Shown one piece after another: positions 1 to 12,054 of a DNA stretch of 64,000 nt. The stretch is from the NCBI RefSeq assembly GCF_002288925.2, contig NW_022098094.1, positions 314,223-378,222 on the forward strand. The letters run 5' to 3'. Made by a program: the position numbers and the translations under genes. The notes below the pieces were generated by a model. It ran no database searches and was not told where the DNA came from. It was given only the letters and a program-made list of their open reading frames with translations. Origin of the DNA: Delphinapterus leucas (taxonomy: Eukaryota > Chordata > Mammalia > Artiodactyla > Monodontidae). The stretch's first letter is position 1. The number at the start of each line of letters is the position of its first letter.

Positions 1-28
1 TAACCACTGCGCCACCAGGGAAGCCCCT
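1..28 (-). repeat. tRNA-head end of a CHR-type SINE, cut by window start
   Basis: The first bases are the reverse complement of the SINE 5' head (…TGCGCCACCAGGGAAGCCCC), identical to the right ends of the antisense SINEs elsewhere in the window. The rest of the element lies outside the window. Confidence 0.85.
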
Positions 29-311
29 CAAAGCATAACATTTTGATGCTTGCAGTGGCATGTACGTTCTGCATGTACCACTAACTACCCAAGGAAATCT
101 GACCTTTACGACTGAGGTTTTTTCCTCATATTCACCAACATGCGCTTTGTACTTTAGTGGGACAGTCTCCCCATTGATCCCAACTCCTGCCACATTCACT
201 GTCCTGAAACGTATTCCTGCTTCTAAGGCTTTGATCACCCCGTTCTGCCCACACTTCCCAAACAATGGACTTGCTGCTCATCTCTGCTCAAAGAATCTGA
301 AAAAGAACAGA
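29..311. other. Unassigned non-coding stretch
   Basis: No recognised gene or repeat. A short open frame in it has no recognisable domain and runs into the L1 tail that follows. Confidence 0.5.
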
Positions 312-412
312 TATATGTATATGTATAACTGAATCACTTTGCTGTACGTCTGAAACTAACACAACATTGTAAATCAATTACACTCCAATATAAAATAAAC
401 ATTAAAAAATGA
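312..412 (+). repeat. L1 3' end fragment
   Basis: The motif ATAACTGAATCACTTTGCTG, followed by CTGAAACTAACACAACATTG and an A-rich AATAAACATTAAAAAA tail, is the usual 3' end of cetartiodactyl L1 elements. Only the last ~100 bp are present, so this is a strongly 5'-truncated copy. Confidence 0.75.
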
Positions 413-522
413 ACAGCCTTCCTCCTTATTCTAACACACTAGTGTTCTCTATTGTGTATCTAGCCTTTGTCATGCAAATCATCCCATCATTCTTTTCTAA
501 TGATCTTATATGTACTAGTTTT

Positions 523-864
523 TTTTCTTTTTTTTTTTAATAAATAAATTTATTTATTTATTTTTGGCTGCCTTGGGTCTTCGTTGCTGTGCGTGGGCTT
601 TCTCTAGTTGCATCGAGCGGGGGCTACTCTTCGTTGTGGTGCGTGGGCTTCTCATTGCGGTGGCTTCTCTTGTTGTGGAGCACGGGCTCTAGGCCACAGG
701 CTTCAGTAGTTGTGGCTCACGGGATCTAGAGCGCAGGCTCAGTAGTTGTGGTGCACGGGCTTAGTTGCTCCAAGGCATGTGGGATCTTCCCAGACCAGGG
801 ATCAAACCTGAGTCCCCTGCATTGGCAGGTAGATTCTTAACCACTGCGCCACACAGGGAAGCCC
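523..864 (-). repeat. CHR-type SINE, older long form, antisense
   Basis: The T-rich tail with TTTATT units is at the left and the tRNA-derived head (GCGCCACACAGGGAAGCCC) at the right. The body has the AGTTGTGGCTCACGGG / TTAGTTGCTCC modules of the longer, older subfamily. The direct repeat TGTACTAGTTTT flanks it at 511-522 and 865-876, so both ends are the original insertion ends. Confidence 0.92.
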
Positions 865-865
865 T

Positions 866-1692
866 GTACTAGTTTTATTCTCCTCAATTTTAAGACTTTT
901 AGCTCCTCCAATTTCAGCCACTTTGAGAGAAAATGTTGTGAGTTATATATTTCTATACACTGATTGTTTCTCTCAGTAGTACTGGGCCCACTTTTGAAAG
1001 TAAATACTTTCTGATCCTCAGTAAGTAGTTTTTACTTATAAGCTATTTCTTCCAATAGTCCTTTGAGTTATTCTTTGGAAACCTTGTAATAGGCTCCTTT
1101 ACTATTATTATTAGCAGATAGTAGGGAAGGGAGTGTGACTTTGGGGGGTGTGGCTTAACTGCTCCCAAGGGGATGAAATGCACAGAAGATGGCAATAAAA
1201 ACAGAACAATGTCAAGGAACATATAAATAGGAGGAAATTTATTCAAACATTGGACATATGTTGTTGAATATTAGCAGTTACTGACTGCACAGTGTTATGT
1301 AACACCCAAAAAACTCAGTTGGCTTAAAATCGTAACCATATTCAGCTCACAATGCTGTGGATCAGCCCTTTAGGCTGGTGGTTCTTCTGGTCCCGACTGG
1401 GCTCAGGTACAGGTCTGGAGGTCAGCTGACTGTTGGCCGGGCCACTTAGCTCACAGCTACACATCTCTCCTAACTTTCCAGTATATCCTCACGTGAGATC
1501 CTATCTGAGCCGTGGAGTTTGGCCAAAATGTGGACGGAAGTGGCCAGAGGGAGGTGGAGAGAGCACCTGAGGTGTAAAGGAAAGACCTCGGAGGGTCCCA
1601 TGGCCATCAGAGTGTTCAGAATCTCACGGGTTAGCTACAGTTGGAGTTGGAGGAATTGGGAGGTGGGAAAAACTGGGATTCAAAAGTCAAAC
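866..1692. other. Non-coding stretch with an unassigned old repeat
   Basis: No gene recognised. About 1270-1480 resembles a widespread old mammalian repeat (the AACTCAG..GGCTTAAAAT..CTGTGGATCAGCC type also seen around 43.8-44.0 kb), but I cannot name the family. An open frame across 1519-1914 runs into the LTR and has no domain. Confidence 0.45.
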
Positions 1693-2181
1693 TGTAACAG
1701 GGAAGAGCCAACTCTGACTACATGTTGGATCTGTTCCTTTTACTTTAACCTTTGCTTGCTGTTGCTTTTGTTCACTAAAAGGATACTGTCTATACACAAT
1801 GGCCTGTCTCAGGGAAGCCTGCCCCTCTGCCTGAATATTAAACCAAAGTGCCTTTGTTCAGGGAAGCATCCCGCCCCTGTCCACCTGTGGATGGCTGCAA
1901 GAAAGAAGAAATAAACACATCCCCTCCCCGGGGCTGCCCATTCCAGGGGACTTTTGCAAAACTCATGGCCTTTTACTTTACTTCCTCATCTCCTCCCCCT
2001 CTCTGTTCTATAAAAGAAACTGGCATCCAAACCCCCATAAGATGGCTTTCTGGAGACATTGGTCTGCCATCTTCTCGGTCTGCCGGCTTTCCGAATAAAG
2101 TCGTATTCTTTGCCTCAACACCTCGTCTCCGATTCATTGGCCTGTAGTGCGGCGAACAGAGCAAGCTTGGACTCGGTAACA
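1693..2181 (+). repeat. Solo ERV LTR (ERV1-like)
   Basis: The 489-bp element starts TGTAACA, ends GGTAACA and is flanked on both sides by AAAC (1689-1692 and 2182-2185), a 4-bp target duplication typical of gammaretrovirus-like integrations. It has a TATA-like box (CTATAAAAG near 2008) and AATAAA at 2094-2099, about 85 bp apart as expected for U3-R-U5. No gag, pol or env sequence lies next to it, so it is a recombined solo LTR. The sense is inferred from the TATA-then-AATAAA order. Confidence 0.82.
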
Positions 2182-2185
2182 AAAC

Positions 2186-3002
2186 TGGGAAGATATCAGC
2201 GTCAGGGAGAGGAGAGAGATGGGGAGGGGGTTGGGGGCTGAAACCTCAGCCAAAGGAGCTGGGAGATGTGCTGGAGCTGATGGGGCTGGGGGAGAAGTGG
2301 GGCCACTGCACACAGGGAGCTGAGAGGCTGTGCTCACTGAAAATCCATCCATCTCAGCGTTGTCATGGGTCTGGGGAAGGCAGGCATCAAGCTCCCGGTG
2401 GGACTGTGGTGCCGAAGCAAGGCAGGAAGGAAGGCAGGTCCTGACACAAGTCTCGTTCTCCATCTGGGATGACTGGACAGACTTACATTTCAGGTTTTCT
2501 CTACTCCCTACCTTCTCTCCTGTCAGACAAAGGCCTCAACTGTATTAAGCCCAGCACCATGACTGATCTGTGTTCTCCACATTTGGAAATCAAATCAGAG
2601 TTAAATCTAATCACTGAGGAATCAGTCATGGTCTGTGCTGGGCAGTTCCATCACCTTCAGTGGGGGGAAGGAGCTGGTACTGATTTCATGCACCCGGAAG
2701 AGGGACAACACCTCCGTTGGAAGGATTTATAAGAGATTAAAAGAGAGTGAGGACGCAGTCCTGGGACGACGTCTTCCCACCCACACGAGGTCACAAGCAA
2801 TGCTGTGTTCAGTCCCTGTGAGGACCCGTGTCTCTGTTCTGTGCCCTCATCATAGGAGACCCAAGAGCAGTCAGGGCACGCTGCTGGCATAACTTCAGGA
2901 GCAGAGCTCAAAATTATCCCTCCCATGGGACGATCGTGGTGTCCGGAATCAAACCATTACAGATTTCCTGCTCTGAGGCTTGAAGATACCGTGAAAAGAG
3001 TA
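2186..3002. other. Unassigned non-coding stretch before the gap
   Basis: Moderately GC-rich sequence with several short open frames on both strands, none with a recognisable domain, exon structure or repeat identity. Confidence 0.5.
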
Positions 3003-3102
3003 NNNNNNNNNNNNNNNNNNNNNNNNNNNNNNNNNNNNNNNNNNNNNNNNNNNNNNNNNNNNNNNNNNNNNNNNNNNNNNNNNNNNNNNNNNNNNNNNNN
3101 NN
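3003..3102. other. Assembly gap of exactly 100 N
   Basis: One hundred consecutive N. A run of exactly 100 is the usual placeholder for a gap of unknown size, so the distance across it should not be trusted and frames crossing it are meaningless. Confidence 0.98.
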
Positions 3103-4035
3103 TTGTCCAGGGGTAGCTCTAATTCCGAACACTGCCGGGATTATTTTCTTCTAAGGTTGGTGTTTTGGGCAATAAGAAGAGTAAGCTGCTAGGCTGTTGG
3201 AGTCTCTGGTCTATGGAAGCTCACACGCTAAGACTTAGAAGAAATTCCCTTCTTTGCTAATTTTGAACGTCTCTCTCTTCATGGTTTTCTTTCAACTCTA
3301 TTAAAAATATGTAAGCTTCATGCAGTAGGAGTCATGGCTGTCTTATTGGCACTGTAACCCTGGCACAGACACCCAATAAATATGTGAGCAAGATGTGTGA
3401 ACCGTCGTGTTTTTCAGCCTGTAACACCTCCAAGGGAAGCAAGTTCCAAAGATTGGCTTCCCACCATGGAAAGTAACACTTCCTTTGCTTTGTTCTTAAA
3501 AACGAAATTGGTATTTCAGGTTCAGAAGAATAGGTGATCAGGTTGTAAGTGGTTTTCAATTTCTCCCTTTCCTGTTTTTTAAAAAAATGTTTTTTGTTTA
3601 AAGCAGTGAGACTATTTTAACAAGTGCTAGTTTACTTAGAACTTTAATACGTAAAACATATATAGGACCAGGCCTCCCCTTCATTAACTCCACAAGGCAG
3701 CTTAGATAGTGTCAGAATCCCGACACCTCTGGGAATATGAAAACCGCGGGACCTTCCAACTCCAGCATTCTCTGTATAAGTATATGTCACAAACACCCCA
3801 TACGTGTCTAAAGAAGTTGAATTCATATTCTCCTTCTTTCATCCATTTTAGAATTTTATACTCATCAATGTTAGGAAATTCTCTTTAAGAAAAAAAAAAC
3901 TAAGCCCATTTTTTTTTTTTAATGCTTCATCTCTATTTAGAAGAGAGAGTTATATAGTGACTTGAAATTCAGTTACCTCCTTTCAAAATCTGGCCATAGT
4001 CTTTTTTGTTTACAGTCAAATAAAAAAGTGAAGAG
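3103..4035. other. Unassigned non-coding stretch
   Basis: AT-rich, with A and T homopolymers near 3890 and 3910. No exon, RNA gene or repeat family recognised. Confidence 0.5.
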
Positions 4036-4260
4036 GGCTTCCCTGATGGTGCAGTGGTTGAGAGTCTGCCTGCTGATGTGGGGGACACGGGTTCGCGCCC
4101 TGGTCCGGGAGGATCCCACATGCAGCAGAGCGGCTGGGCCCATGAGCGATGGCCGCTGGGCCTGCGCATCTGGAGCCTGTGTGTCCAGAGCCTGTGCTCC
4201 GCAACGGGAGAGGCCACAGAGCGAGAGACCCGCGTACCGCAAAAAAAAAAAAAAAAAAAA
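4036..4260 (+). repeat. CHR-1-type SINE, sense
   Basis: It starts GGCTTCCCTGATGGTGCAG, has the B-box-like GGGTTCGCGCCC, and ends with GCGTACCGC plus a 20-bp A tail. The direct repeat GTGAAGAG flanks it at 4028-4035 and 4261-4268. Confidence 0.95.
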
Positions 4261-4384
4261 GTGAAGAGACATAAAGTTCTTGGTTATTTTATCTGATCAT
4301 TTACCTAACTTGATATGACCAGGTTTTCGGAATGGTTAGAAATAAAAAAATTTTTAAGAATCAGTGGTTTTTCCTCCTGAAAAC

Positions 4385-5150
4385 AAAAAAAATACACTTT
4401 TTAAGAGCAGCTTTAGGCTCACAGAAAAATTAGGGGAAAGTACAGAGATTTCCCATTCACCCCCTGCCCACCATGTGAACAGACTCCCCCAGTATCAACA
4501 TCCTCCACCAGAGGGTACATTGCTACAATCAATGAACCTAGGTTGACACACCATCATCACCTAAAATCCATAGTTTACATTAGGGGTCACTCGTATTCTG
4601 TGCGTATGGACAAATATATAATGACATCTATCCATCCTTATAATAGCAAACGTTCTTGTCTCAATGCTCTCACATTCTTCTCCTCCACCTGTTCATCCCT
4701 CCCTTTCTCTAACCCCTGTCACTCACCAATCGTTTTACTGTCTCCATAGTGTTACCTTTTCCAGGATGTTATATAATTGGAATCACACAGTCTGTAGCCT
4801 TTTCAGATGGACCTCTTTTACTTAGGAACATGCATTTAAGCTTCCTCTATGTCTTTCATGGCTTGATAGCTTATTTCTTTTTAGTCATGAATAACGTTCT
4901 GTTGTCTGGATGAACCACAGTTTATTTGTCCATTCACCCTCTGAAGGACATCATGGTTGCTTCCAGTTTTGACAGCTGTGAATAAAGCCGCTATAAATAT
5001 CAGTGTAGGTTTTTGTGTGGACATAAGTTTTCAGTTCATTTGGGCCAACGCCAAGGAGTGTGACTGCATAAGAGTATGTTTAGTTTTGTAAGAAACTGCT
5101 AGACAGTCTTCCAAAGTGAAGCTTTCAGGAGGTTACTATTTGTTGTTGCC
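4385..5150 (-). repeat. Old L1 (L1M-like) 3' region, antisense
   Basis: Includes the L1M 3' UTR signatures TTTAAGAGCAGCTTTAGGCT and the CATTCACCC…AACATCCTCCACCAGAGGG block, then the 'GGATGAACCACAGTTTATTTG' and 'GCTATAAATATCAGTG' segments read on the reverse strand. It is heavily mutated, with no open reading frame. Confidence 0.65.
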
Positions 5151-5179
5151 TCTGAATCTCACTGCTTCACCCAATAAGC

Positions 5180-5375
5180 AAACATTTCGGAAGCAAACAG
5201 ACCTGAGCTCAAATCCCATTTCTCTCATTTATTAGCTTGCCTTGGGCATGTTACCTTCTCTAAGCTTCTGTTTCTTCATTTCTATGATGGAGAAAACGGT
5301 ATCAGTCGTATTTGGCAGGATTTCGGTGACGATTAAATGCGGTTGTGTATACATAGAGTGACTTACGCATGGTAG
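5180..5375 (+). repeat. MIR SINE
   Basis: Order of blocks matches MIR: ACAGACCTGAGCTCAAATCCC, TTATTAGCTTGCCTTGGGCA, CTGTTTCTTCATTTCTATGA, then GATTAAATGCGG. It is ancient and diverged. Confidence 0.75.
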
Positions 5376-5467
5376 GTAAGCGGGATCTATCCTTCCTTCC
5401 GCTCCTCAGAATAACCAAGAGACATGGTGCTTCCCTCCAGGGCTCAATCTCTAAGCTTGCTACAGAG

Positions 5468-5692
5468 CCTGCCCTCTAGAGCCTGTGAGCCACAACTACT
5501 GAGCCCGCGTGCCTAGAGCCTGTGCTCTGCAACAAGAGAAGCCACCGCAGTGAGAAGCCCGTGCACCGCGATGGAGAGTAGCCCCTGCTCGTCGCAACTA
5601 GAGAAAGCCCATGCACAGCAACGAAGACCCAACGCAGCCAAAAAAATAAATAAATAAATAAATAAAATAAATTAATTAAAAAAATAAATACA
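5468..5692 (+). repeat. 5'-truncated older CHR-type SINE, sense
   Basis: Begins inside the body (GAGCCTGCCCTCTAGAGCC), lacks the tRNA head, and ends in GACCCAACGCAGCCAAAAAA plus TAAA-repeat tail, the 3' end of the longer older subfamily. Confidence 0.88.
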
Positions 5693-5898
5693 GGGCTAGT
5701 CCTATTAACTATTTTTTTCTTGAGGGAGTTCATAGTGGCTGATACATGTTTTCTCAAACTATAATTTTCTCTTGAAAGCTCAATTTTTATTCTTGGCAAC
5801 AAAAACTGTTAGCTGTTTTCCTTGCAAGGAGAAAATGTCTGCTATTTACCTGTGCTTGAGTAACCAGCTGGAGTTTGTCTGTCTGGCAGTTGTTCTTT

Positions 5899-6103
5899 TT
5901 TTTTTTTTTTTTGCGGTACGCGGGCCTCTAACCGTTGTGGCCTCTCCCGTTGTGGAGCACAGGCTCCGGATGCGCAGGCTCAGCGGCCATGGCTCAAGGG
6001 CCCAGCCGCTCCGCGGCATGTGGGATCTTCCCGGACCGGGGCACTAACCCGTGTCCCCTGCATCAGCAGGCGGACTCTCACCCACTGCGCCACCAGGGAA
6101 GCC
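5899..6103 (-). repeat. CHR-1-type SINE, antisense
   Basis: T tail and GCGGTACGCGGGCC at the left, tRNA-type head at the right. Flanked by the 16-bp direct repeat CTGGCAGTTGTTCTTT at 5883-5898 and 6104-6119. Confidence 0.95.
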
Positions 6104-6119
6104 CTGGCAGTTGTTCTTT

Positions 6120-6905
6120 CAAAGTAAAAATAACACTCTATGGAAAAAGTGACTTGTTCAGCCTGAAATTCAAACAATTGCCCAAGTGTTTCTCCTTGAA
6201 ACAACCATTGTGCTGTGGATGTGACTGTGTTCTTCCCATTTTGTCACACAGAATAGTAAAAAGATGCCCAGTCTAGTGTTGAGAGGGCTGAGACTTATCT
6301 GTAATCTTGTGAAGGACAATCTCATGTGAAGCTGGCAGTCCTGCACTGTCTGTCATCCAATGTTAGAAACACCTTTCGTGCATTTTGGTTTCAGTCGCCT
6401 ACGGCAGGAGGGCAGAGGTGGTCCCTGTTATTTCCTCATAATCTGTTTCTTTTTCTGGAAATGCTATTCATCAAAAATCAGCTCTCCTGGAGCTATCCTT
6501 TCTGTATCTTCTCTTTCCCTCTGATTTCATCTCTTATTATTATTTTTTTTGGTACTTTGACACATTTCTTAACACTTGGTCTCAATAGTGACCGACCATC
6601 CTCTTCTTTAATTCATCTACTAAATTTTAAAACTCAAAGCATGTTTTGGGGGGAAGCCCCTGGAAGTCTTTTTGTGCTTTTCTTCAGTTTCCTTGACTGC
6701 TCTTAGTACCTTTTACTGCAGGTATTCATTTTTCTCCCTCCTGCAGGTTTCGTTGGGTTTGTGTTCTGAATGTTTCACCAGCTCTTCCTCTCTGGCTGGT
6801 GGGTCCTTCAGACGTGCTGTGATTTTTGTTCTGTCAGCTCCCTGGGAGTCACATCTTGTTGCTAGAAGTAACATAAAGGCAGGAATGCTGATACCTTTTC
6901 ATTCT
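6120..6905. other. Unassigned non-coding stretch
   Basis: T-rich sequence with a 126-aa open frame (6326-6706, +). It is low-complexity Phe/Leu/Ser with no domain and no plausible splice structure. No named repeat recognised. Confidence 0.45.
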
Positions 6906-6909
6906 AGGT

Positions 6910-7078
6910 CAATATCTTTTTTAAAAAATTGAGGTATAACTGGCAAATAAAATTGGATCTACTTAAGGTGTACAATTGATGATGTGATATATACGTACAT
7001 TGTGAAATAATCACCACAATCAAGCTAATTAACATATCTATTACCTCACAGTTACCATTTCCTTTGTGTGTGTGTGCC

Positions 7079-7118
<40 letters not shown>

Positions 7119-7440
7119 TGTGTGTGTATGGAGGGAACACAAGATCAAGATCTACCCTCTCAGGAAAATTTAAGTACGCAATACAGTTTTTACTTATAGT
7201 CACCATGCTGCACATTAGATCTCCAGTATTCATCTTGTACCATGAACTTTGTAGCCCTTGACCACCATCCCTCCACAGTCCCTGCCCCCCTGGCAACCAC
7301 CCTTCTGCTCTCGGCTTCTATGAGTTCACCTATTTTAGATTCCACATACATGTGAGATCATGCAGTATTTGTCTTTGGCTTATCTCACTTAGCATAATGT
7401 CCTCCAGATTCATTCATGTTGTCTCAAGGGGCAGGAGCTC
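6910..7440 (-). repeat. Old L1 3' UTR with internal GT microsatellite, antisense
   Basis: Reads AATTGAGGTATAACTGGCAA, GTGTACAATTGATGATGTGA, AATCACCACAATCAAGCTAA and, further on, TTCACCTATTTTAGATTCCA and ACTTAGCATAATGTCCTCCA. These are the L1M 3'-end blocks in reverse. A (GT)n run at about 7063-7128 interrupts it. Confidence 0.8.
7063..7130. repeat. (GT)n microsatellite
   Basis: Near-perfect GT dinucleotide run within an old L1 3' UTR. A second, impure GT run lies at 7559-7592. Confidence 0.9.
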
Positions 7441-7747
7441 CTCCTTTTTAAGGCTGAAGATCAATAATATCTTTTTCCTGGGTCTTGCCCTACATGTCTT
7501 AATTCTTTGGGAAACTAAAGACTCAAGTAGGATTGGGCTCAGAGGTAATTACTCCCTTTGTGCGTGTGTGTGCGTGTGTGTGTGTGTGCGCGTGGGGAAA
7601 ACAAGGCTCTGAGTCATGAAGTCCTTGCCTAGACTTCATCAGGGATCAGAAGCGGAAATCCAGGGGCAACATCTATGTCGTCATAGCGATTATCAGCCAT
7701 CTGTTGAACACTTACTCAGCGCTGGGCACTGAGATAAATGTTTTACA

Positions 7748-7928
7748 CTATATATTTGTTTATTTTTATTGACATAAGGTTGATTTACAATATTGTGTTA
7801 GTTTCAGGTGTACAGCAAGGCAATTCACTTATACATATATTTTTTTTCAGATTATTTTCTATTACAGGTTATTACAAGATATTGAATATAGTTCCCTGTT
7901 ACACATATTATTTTAATCAAAGTTTCTT
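7748..7928 (-). repeat. L1 3' end fragment, antisense
   Basis: Contains TTGACATAAGGTTGATTTAC, AATATTGTGTTAGTTTCAGG and GTACAGCAAGGCAATTCAC, the reverse of the common L1 3' end. A short MIR-like piece (GTTGAACACTTACTCAGCGC) precedes it at about 7700-7740. Confidence 0.75.
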
Positions 7929-7929
7929 C

Positions 7930-10200
7930 TGAAGCTAAGTTGTCTGGTTATTAACGTACAACATTTGTCCTGTGATGTAGGTACAGGGATCCTTCCCACC
8001 TAGGGATGGGATGACGAAACTGTGTCTTTCCCAGGTAGGAAGTGGAGAGATTGGGACCTGAGTTCAGGCCTGTCTGTCTCTGAATCCTCACTTGCTCTTG
8101 ACCTCTCTGCTCTACCATCCCAGCTTTGGCCTCCATCTGCCTTGGACAAGGGTGGGACCTGCATCCCTCCTCTGCCGCCCCTCTACACTTTGCTCAGGGG
8201 GCGGCTTCCCCATTTAGAAACATCCTTCATATTCTCCTGGTGCATAGGGTCAAGGGCACTGCCTCCTCATTTTCCCTGCATTCTTCCCAGCACAATAGCC
8301 CAGATGTGATTACTATTTTTAATTACTTTCCTATCTAATGCATAAAGAGGCTGGTGGGTTGGGAGGTATTATCAGGTGATAGATCCTGGTCTCCTTTTTG
8401 CTTCAAACATCCCAGCCCTCTGCCCTTTAGAGTAGCTGATTCACAGGCTTCTCCTTATTACCGTGAAAGCCGGGGGCAGAGCTATTCTATTTCTGGTTGC
8501 CATCAGCAATTTTATTTTGAAGACCTTTTGAGTGACAGGTGTCGCATACTCAAAAGTTCTCTTAGGGATCCGTTGGTCTCTGCCAAAGGAGTTTCTAGGC
8601 ACAGTCTAAGAAAGAGATGTAGATGATCTGAACGAATGCTTAACCCCCAGTGATGTTTATAAAAAAACTTTGGAATGTAGCCTGTGGGAGAAGGTCGTAG
8701 GAGGAAGCCAGATACACCAGGTGCCCTGATGGGGGCTCCTGCAGGGGTCTAATGGCAGAAGAAGGAGTTTGGCTTCTTCCTGGTGTAGTGGGATCAGTCA
8801 AACCAGGATGTGTCCAGGCCAGCAGCTCTGAACCAGCAGTCACCCTTCCGGCCATCCAGGGATCTCCTAGGCTCCACCCCTACAGGTTCCATTTCAGAAG
8901 ATTTTGTGGGGTCCTGGCATATATGTTTGGACAAAGGTCCTTGGGGTGATGGAGCACCAGCCACCACTGCCCAGAGGACGCAGGCCCTGGGGTCTGTGGT
9001 CATTTACCACCTACGTGAGAGAGCCAGAGCTGATAGATAACTCCCGTAAAGTGCTTGCATTGTGCCTCGTCCTGACTGAACGACAATTATGACTGTTACT
9101 GGACCAGGAGCAGGGTGGGTACTCCTAGGACAGAAATGGGAAGTGGGCTCGGGAACACTGAAGATCATCAAGCCAAGGACAGCAAGAGGCAGAGCCAGGC
9201 ATGACCAGGAGACCCGGGATTTGGGTTTTAAAGTTGGAACAATCTAGAAAGGTAGAGACAGGTTCTCAAGGGACACAGGTAATCCAGAGCCTTGAACACC
9301 TGACTTTATGGAGTGCCCCACCTGCCCTCGACCACGCCTTGCTTTGCTCTCAACTCCTGCTTGTTCAGCCTTTCTGGTTCCCCACCTGGTTCTGACGTGA
9401 TTCCCCAGAGACTTTGGGGTCCATACGCTACAGGAAATCAATTCACCCTCTGTGTCCTAGTACCATCGTGGTAGATTTTCAATTTCCTGGGTGACCAACG
9501 CTTAAATGACTTACCTTCCCATCTGGGCCCCCAGTGGACCATCTCTGGACGCTCTGCACAGAGAAAGGAGATGGAGAATGAGGCAGTCCAAGGAAGGGAG
9601 GGGATGCGGAGCTCAGCCGTGGACGTGTGGGGACAGGCCATGATTAATGACGTGCATCTCTCTTGCCTGGCAGAGTCAAGTTTTTCACTTAGCCCTAAGT
9701 GACCCCTGCCACTCAGAAATGTAATTGCTTCCCTTGCCAAACTGAAACAGATTCACTACTGAGTTTGGAAAATGAGACAACCTGATGGCGAAGCTGCCTC
9801 CTTCACCTGGGACAGCCGGGGAGTCAGCAGCATTGAAGGCCACGGAGGAGGGAGGAGATGTTGATCCCCAGGTTGCCCTTCCTACTTTCCTGCTCAGGTA
9901 CTGGCTCTGATGGGCCCCGACCCCACCCGGGGGCTGAGATGCAAAATGCTGCAGACATCCTTCCTTGACTGGGATCCCTGCCTGACATTTGGTCTCTAAT
10001 TTATGGTCAAAGTGACTCTCTTTACTGCAAGAGTGACAAGTAATGTATTCATTTGTTGAAACACGAAAGTGAAAATTGGGGGATTTAGCTTCAACAGGTT
10101 TGACTAATTTACCCTTCAACGTGGTTACATCCAGTTTTCATTCCGCCGGCTGGGTATGAGTGTACAAGTTCCATATGCCCTGTGTCATCAAACACACACA
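7930..10200. other. Unique, apparently gene-free 2.3-kb stretch
   Basis: No SINE, L1 or LTR recognised and no exon supported. Several open frames up to 144 aa (for example 9685-10119 on the minus strand) lack any domain or conserved motif. This is one of the less repetitive parts of the window, but nothing in it shows function. Confidence 0.45.
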
Positions 10201-10204
10201 TTTT

Positions 10205-11040
10205 CTTTAGGCTGATGAGCAGGAAGGAAAATCTCACTTTGCTTTCATCGGCATTTCCCTGATCACGAGCTGATCAGCTTCTCATATGTTGATTGGACAT
10301 TTTTGTTTCCTCTTCTTTGAGTTGCTTGCTTATATCCTTTGCCCATGGTTTCTATTTTTATAGTCCTTTTGTATTGATTTTAGGAATTCTTTATACTTTA
10401 TGGCTTTAAGTCCTTTGCTGGATATTTATGATATTTCTCCTGGTTTGTCGCTTGATTTTAATTTTCCTTGTGGTCTCTATTAGGAAACTGGAGTTTTAAA
10501 CTCTGATGTAGTCAAATTGATCAGTCTTTTCCCTTTTGATTTTGCTTTCTTGTGCCTTAATTATGAAGGTCTCCCATCCTCCTAGAGAGATTCCCCTATA
10601 TTTTCTTGTAATATTTTTCAGATATTGCCTAATATTGCCATTTTAACTGAGGTTATCCATCTCTCATTTTTTTAGGAAATGTTGTGAAATGGGGATTTAA
10701 CTTAATTCCCCCTCAACTATACAGCCACTAGTGCTAATACCCATCAGTGACTGCTTCTCCACCCTCCCCCTTCCTATGGCCACTGCCTGAAATGATGTCT
10801 ATACACATGTACTAAATTCCACATCTACTTTGTTTTGTGTCTGGGCTGCACGTTCTGTTCCATTGACGTATTTGCTGATTACTGTTTTGTTAACACGCTG
10901 AATCACAATAGCTCCAGAATATTTGCAGTCTGAGGGCTGGCTCCACATCTTGTTCTTTTTCAACACTTTCTTGGCTCTTCCTGTGCACAGGAATTTTAGC
11001 ATCAGCATCGTTTTGATGATTGCTCTTTGCTTGTTTCCTT
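10205..11040 (-). repeat. Old L1 ORF2/3' region, antisense
   Basis: Contains GGCATTTCCCTGATCACGAG…CTCATATGTTGATTGGACAT, CTTATATCCTTTGCCCATGG, then TTCTGTTCCATTGACGTATT and CAATAGCTCCAGAATATTTG. These follow the reverse-strand order of the ORF2 3' part. No open frame remains. Confidence 0.7.
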
Positions 11041-11156
11041 TCCTTTCCCCGTTGAATCTTTCACCCTTCCCCCCCCCCCGCCCCACTAGCTTTGTCACTT
11101 TGCTTACTTTGTCACCCACATTTCTCATTTTCCTCTGTTTTCTTTGGGGAGGTGAA

Positions 11157-11290
11157 TAGAGCCCTGGAGGGGAAATCAGGGAATCTGAGTTTTAACGCGA
11201 GTTCTGTCACCAGCGAGCTGTGTAACCTTGGGCAAGTGGTGCCTCCTCTCTGGGTTTTAGTGTCTTTTTCTATAAAACGAGGGAGTGGAC
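11157..11290 (+). repeat. MIR SINE fragment
   Basis: GAATCTGAGTTTTAACGCGAG, GCGAGCTGTGTAACCTTGGG and TTTTTCTATAAAACGAGG match the MIR core in sense orientation. Confidence 0.7.
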
Positions 11291-11294
11291 AAGT

Positions 11295-12054
11295 TCTGCT
11301 CTTCTGTCACAGGGCAGCCCATTCTTCCAAGTGACTCAACTCTACTCATCAACGTAGGACGTAGCAAAGCCCTCCTTTCTCTCTCTGCAGCCTCCCACCC
11401 CAACCTTCCCCTCCGAGCCCCCTGCCCCCCTCATTCAGGTGTGTGATGACCAGGTGCTGCTGACCAAGATGCTTGGACTCAATATTTCCAGGCTGCTCCT
11501 CAGCAGAACAAAGAAAGGGAGCATCTGGGGCTGCCACGGGGAGGCTGAACTGGCTTCCCCTTTCCCGGAGTCCCACTTGAAGACACAGAGGGCCTCGCTG
11601 CCCTGCTCACCCGGGGAGGATTAGCTGACAACTCGCTGCCCACGTGGCTGCCCTCGGCCACGAGGCCTCCATCTTCAACCTTGCAAATGGCTGGGTTGTA
11701 TTTGCCTTGTCCGGCTGCTGTGTTTGCATTTCTAACTGTAATGGTCACAGTTAGAGAGTTAATGAGGCAATAGATGCTCTTCTGGGTAATTAAACGCTCA
11801 GTGAAGGTGAAGCATTAGCTCAGGCTGTCTGCATCCTCATTTGTCTGGAGGGAATGCTAGTGGGCCACTCTACTCCTGTGAATTTTCTAAGGTCACGGGG
11901 GAAGGTCTGTTCCATTCACCTGGGACACGATGTACCCTCTTCAGACATTTAAAAGAGGGTGTGTGTGGCCACTGTGGCTTGATGATTTGGTCTAATGTTC
12001 TAGAAATTCTTGGAGGGCAGGATGGTTCACATCTGTACCCCCCCATTGGAACAT
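11295..12054. other. Unique non-coding stretch
   Basis: GC-richer sequence around 11350-11700 with short open frames but no recognised exon or repeat. Confidence 0.45.
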
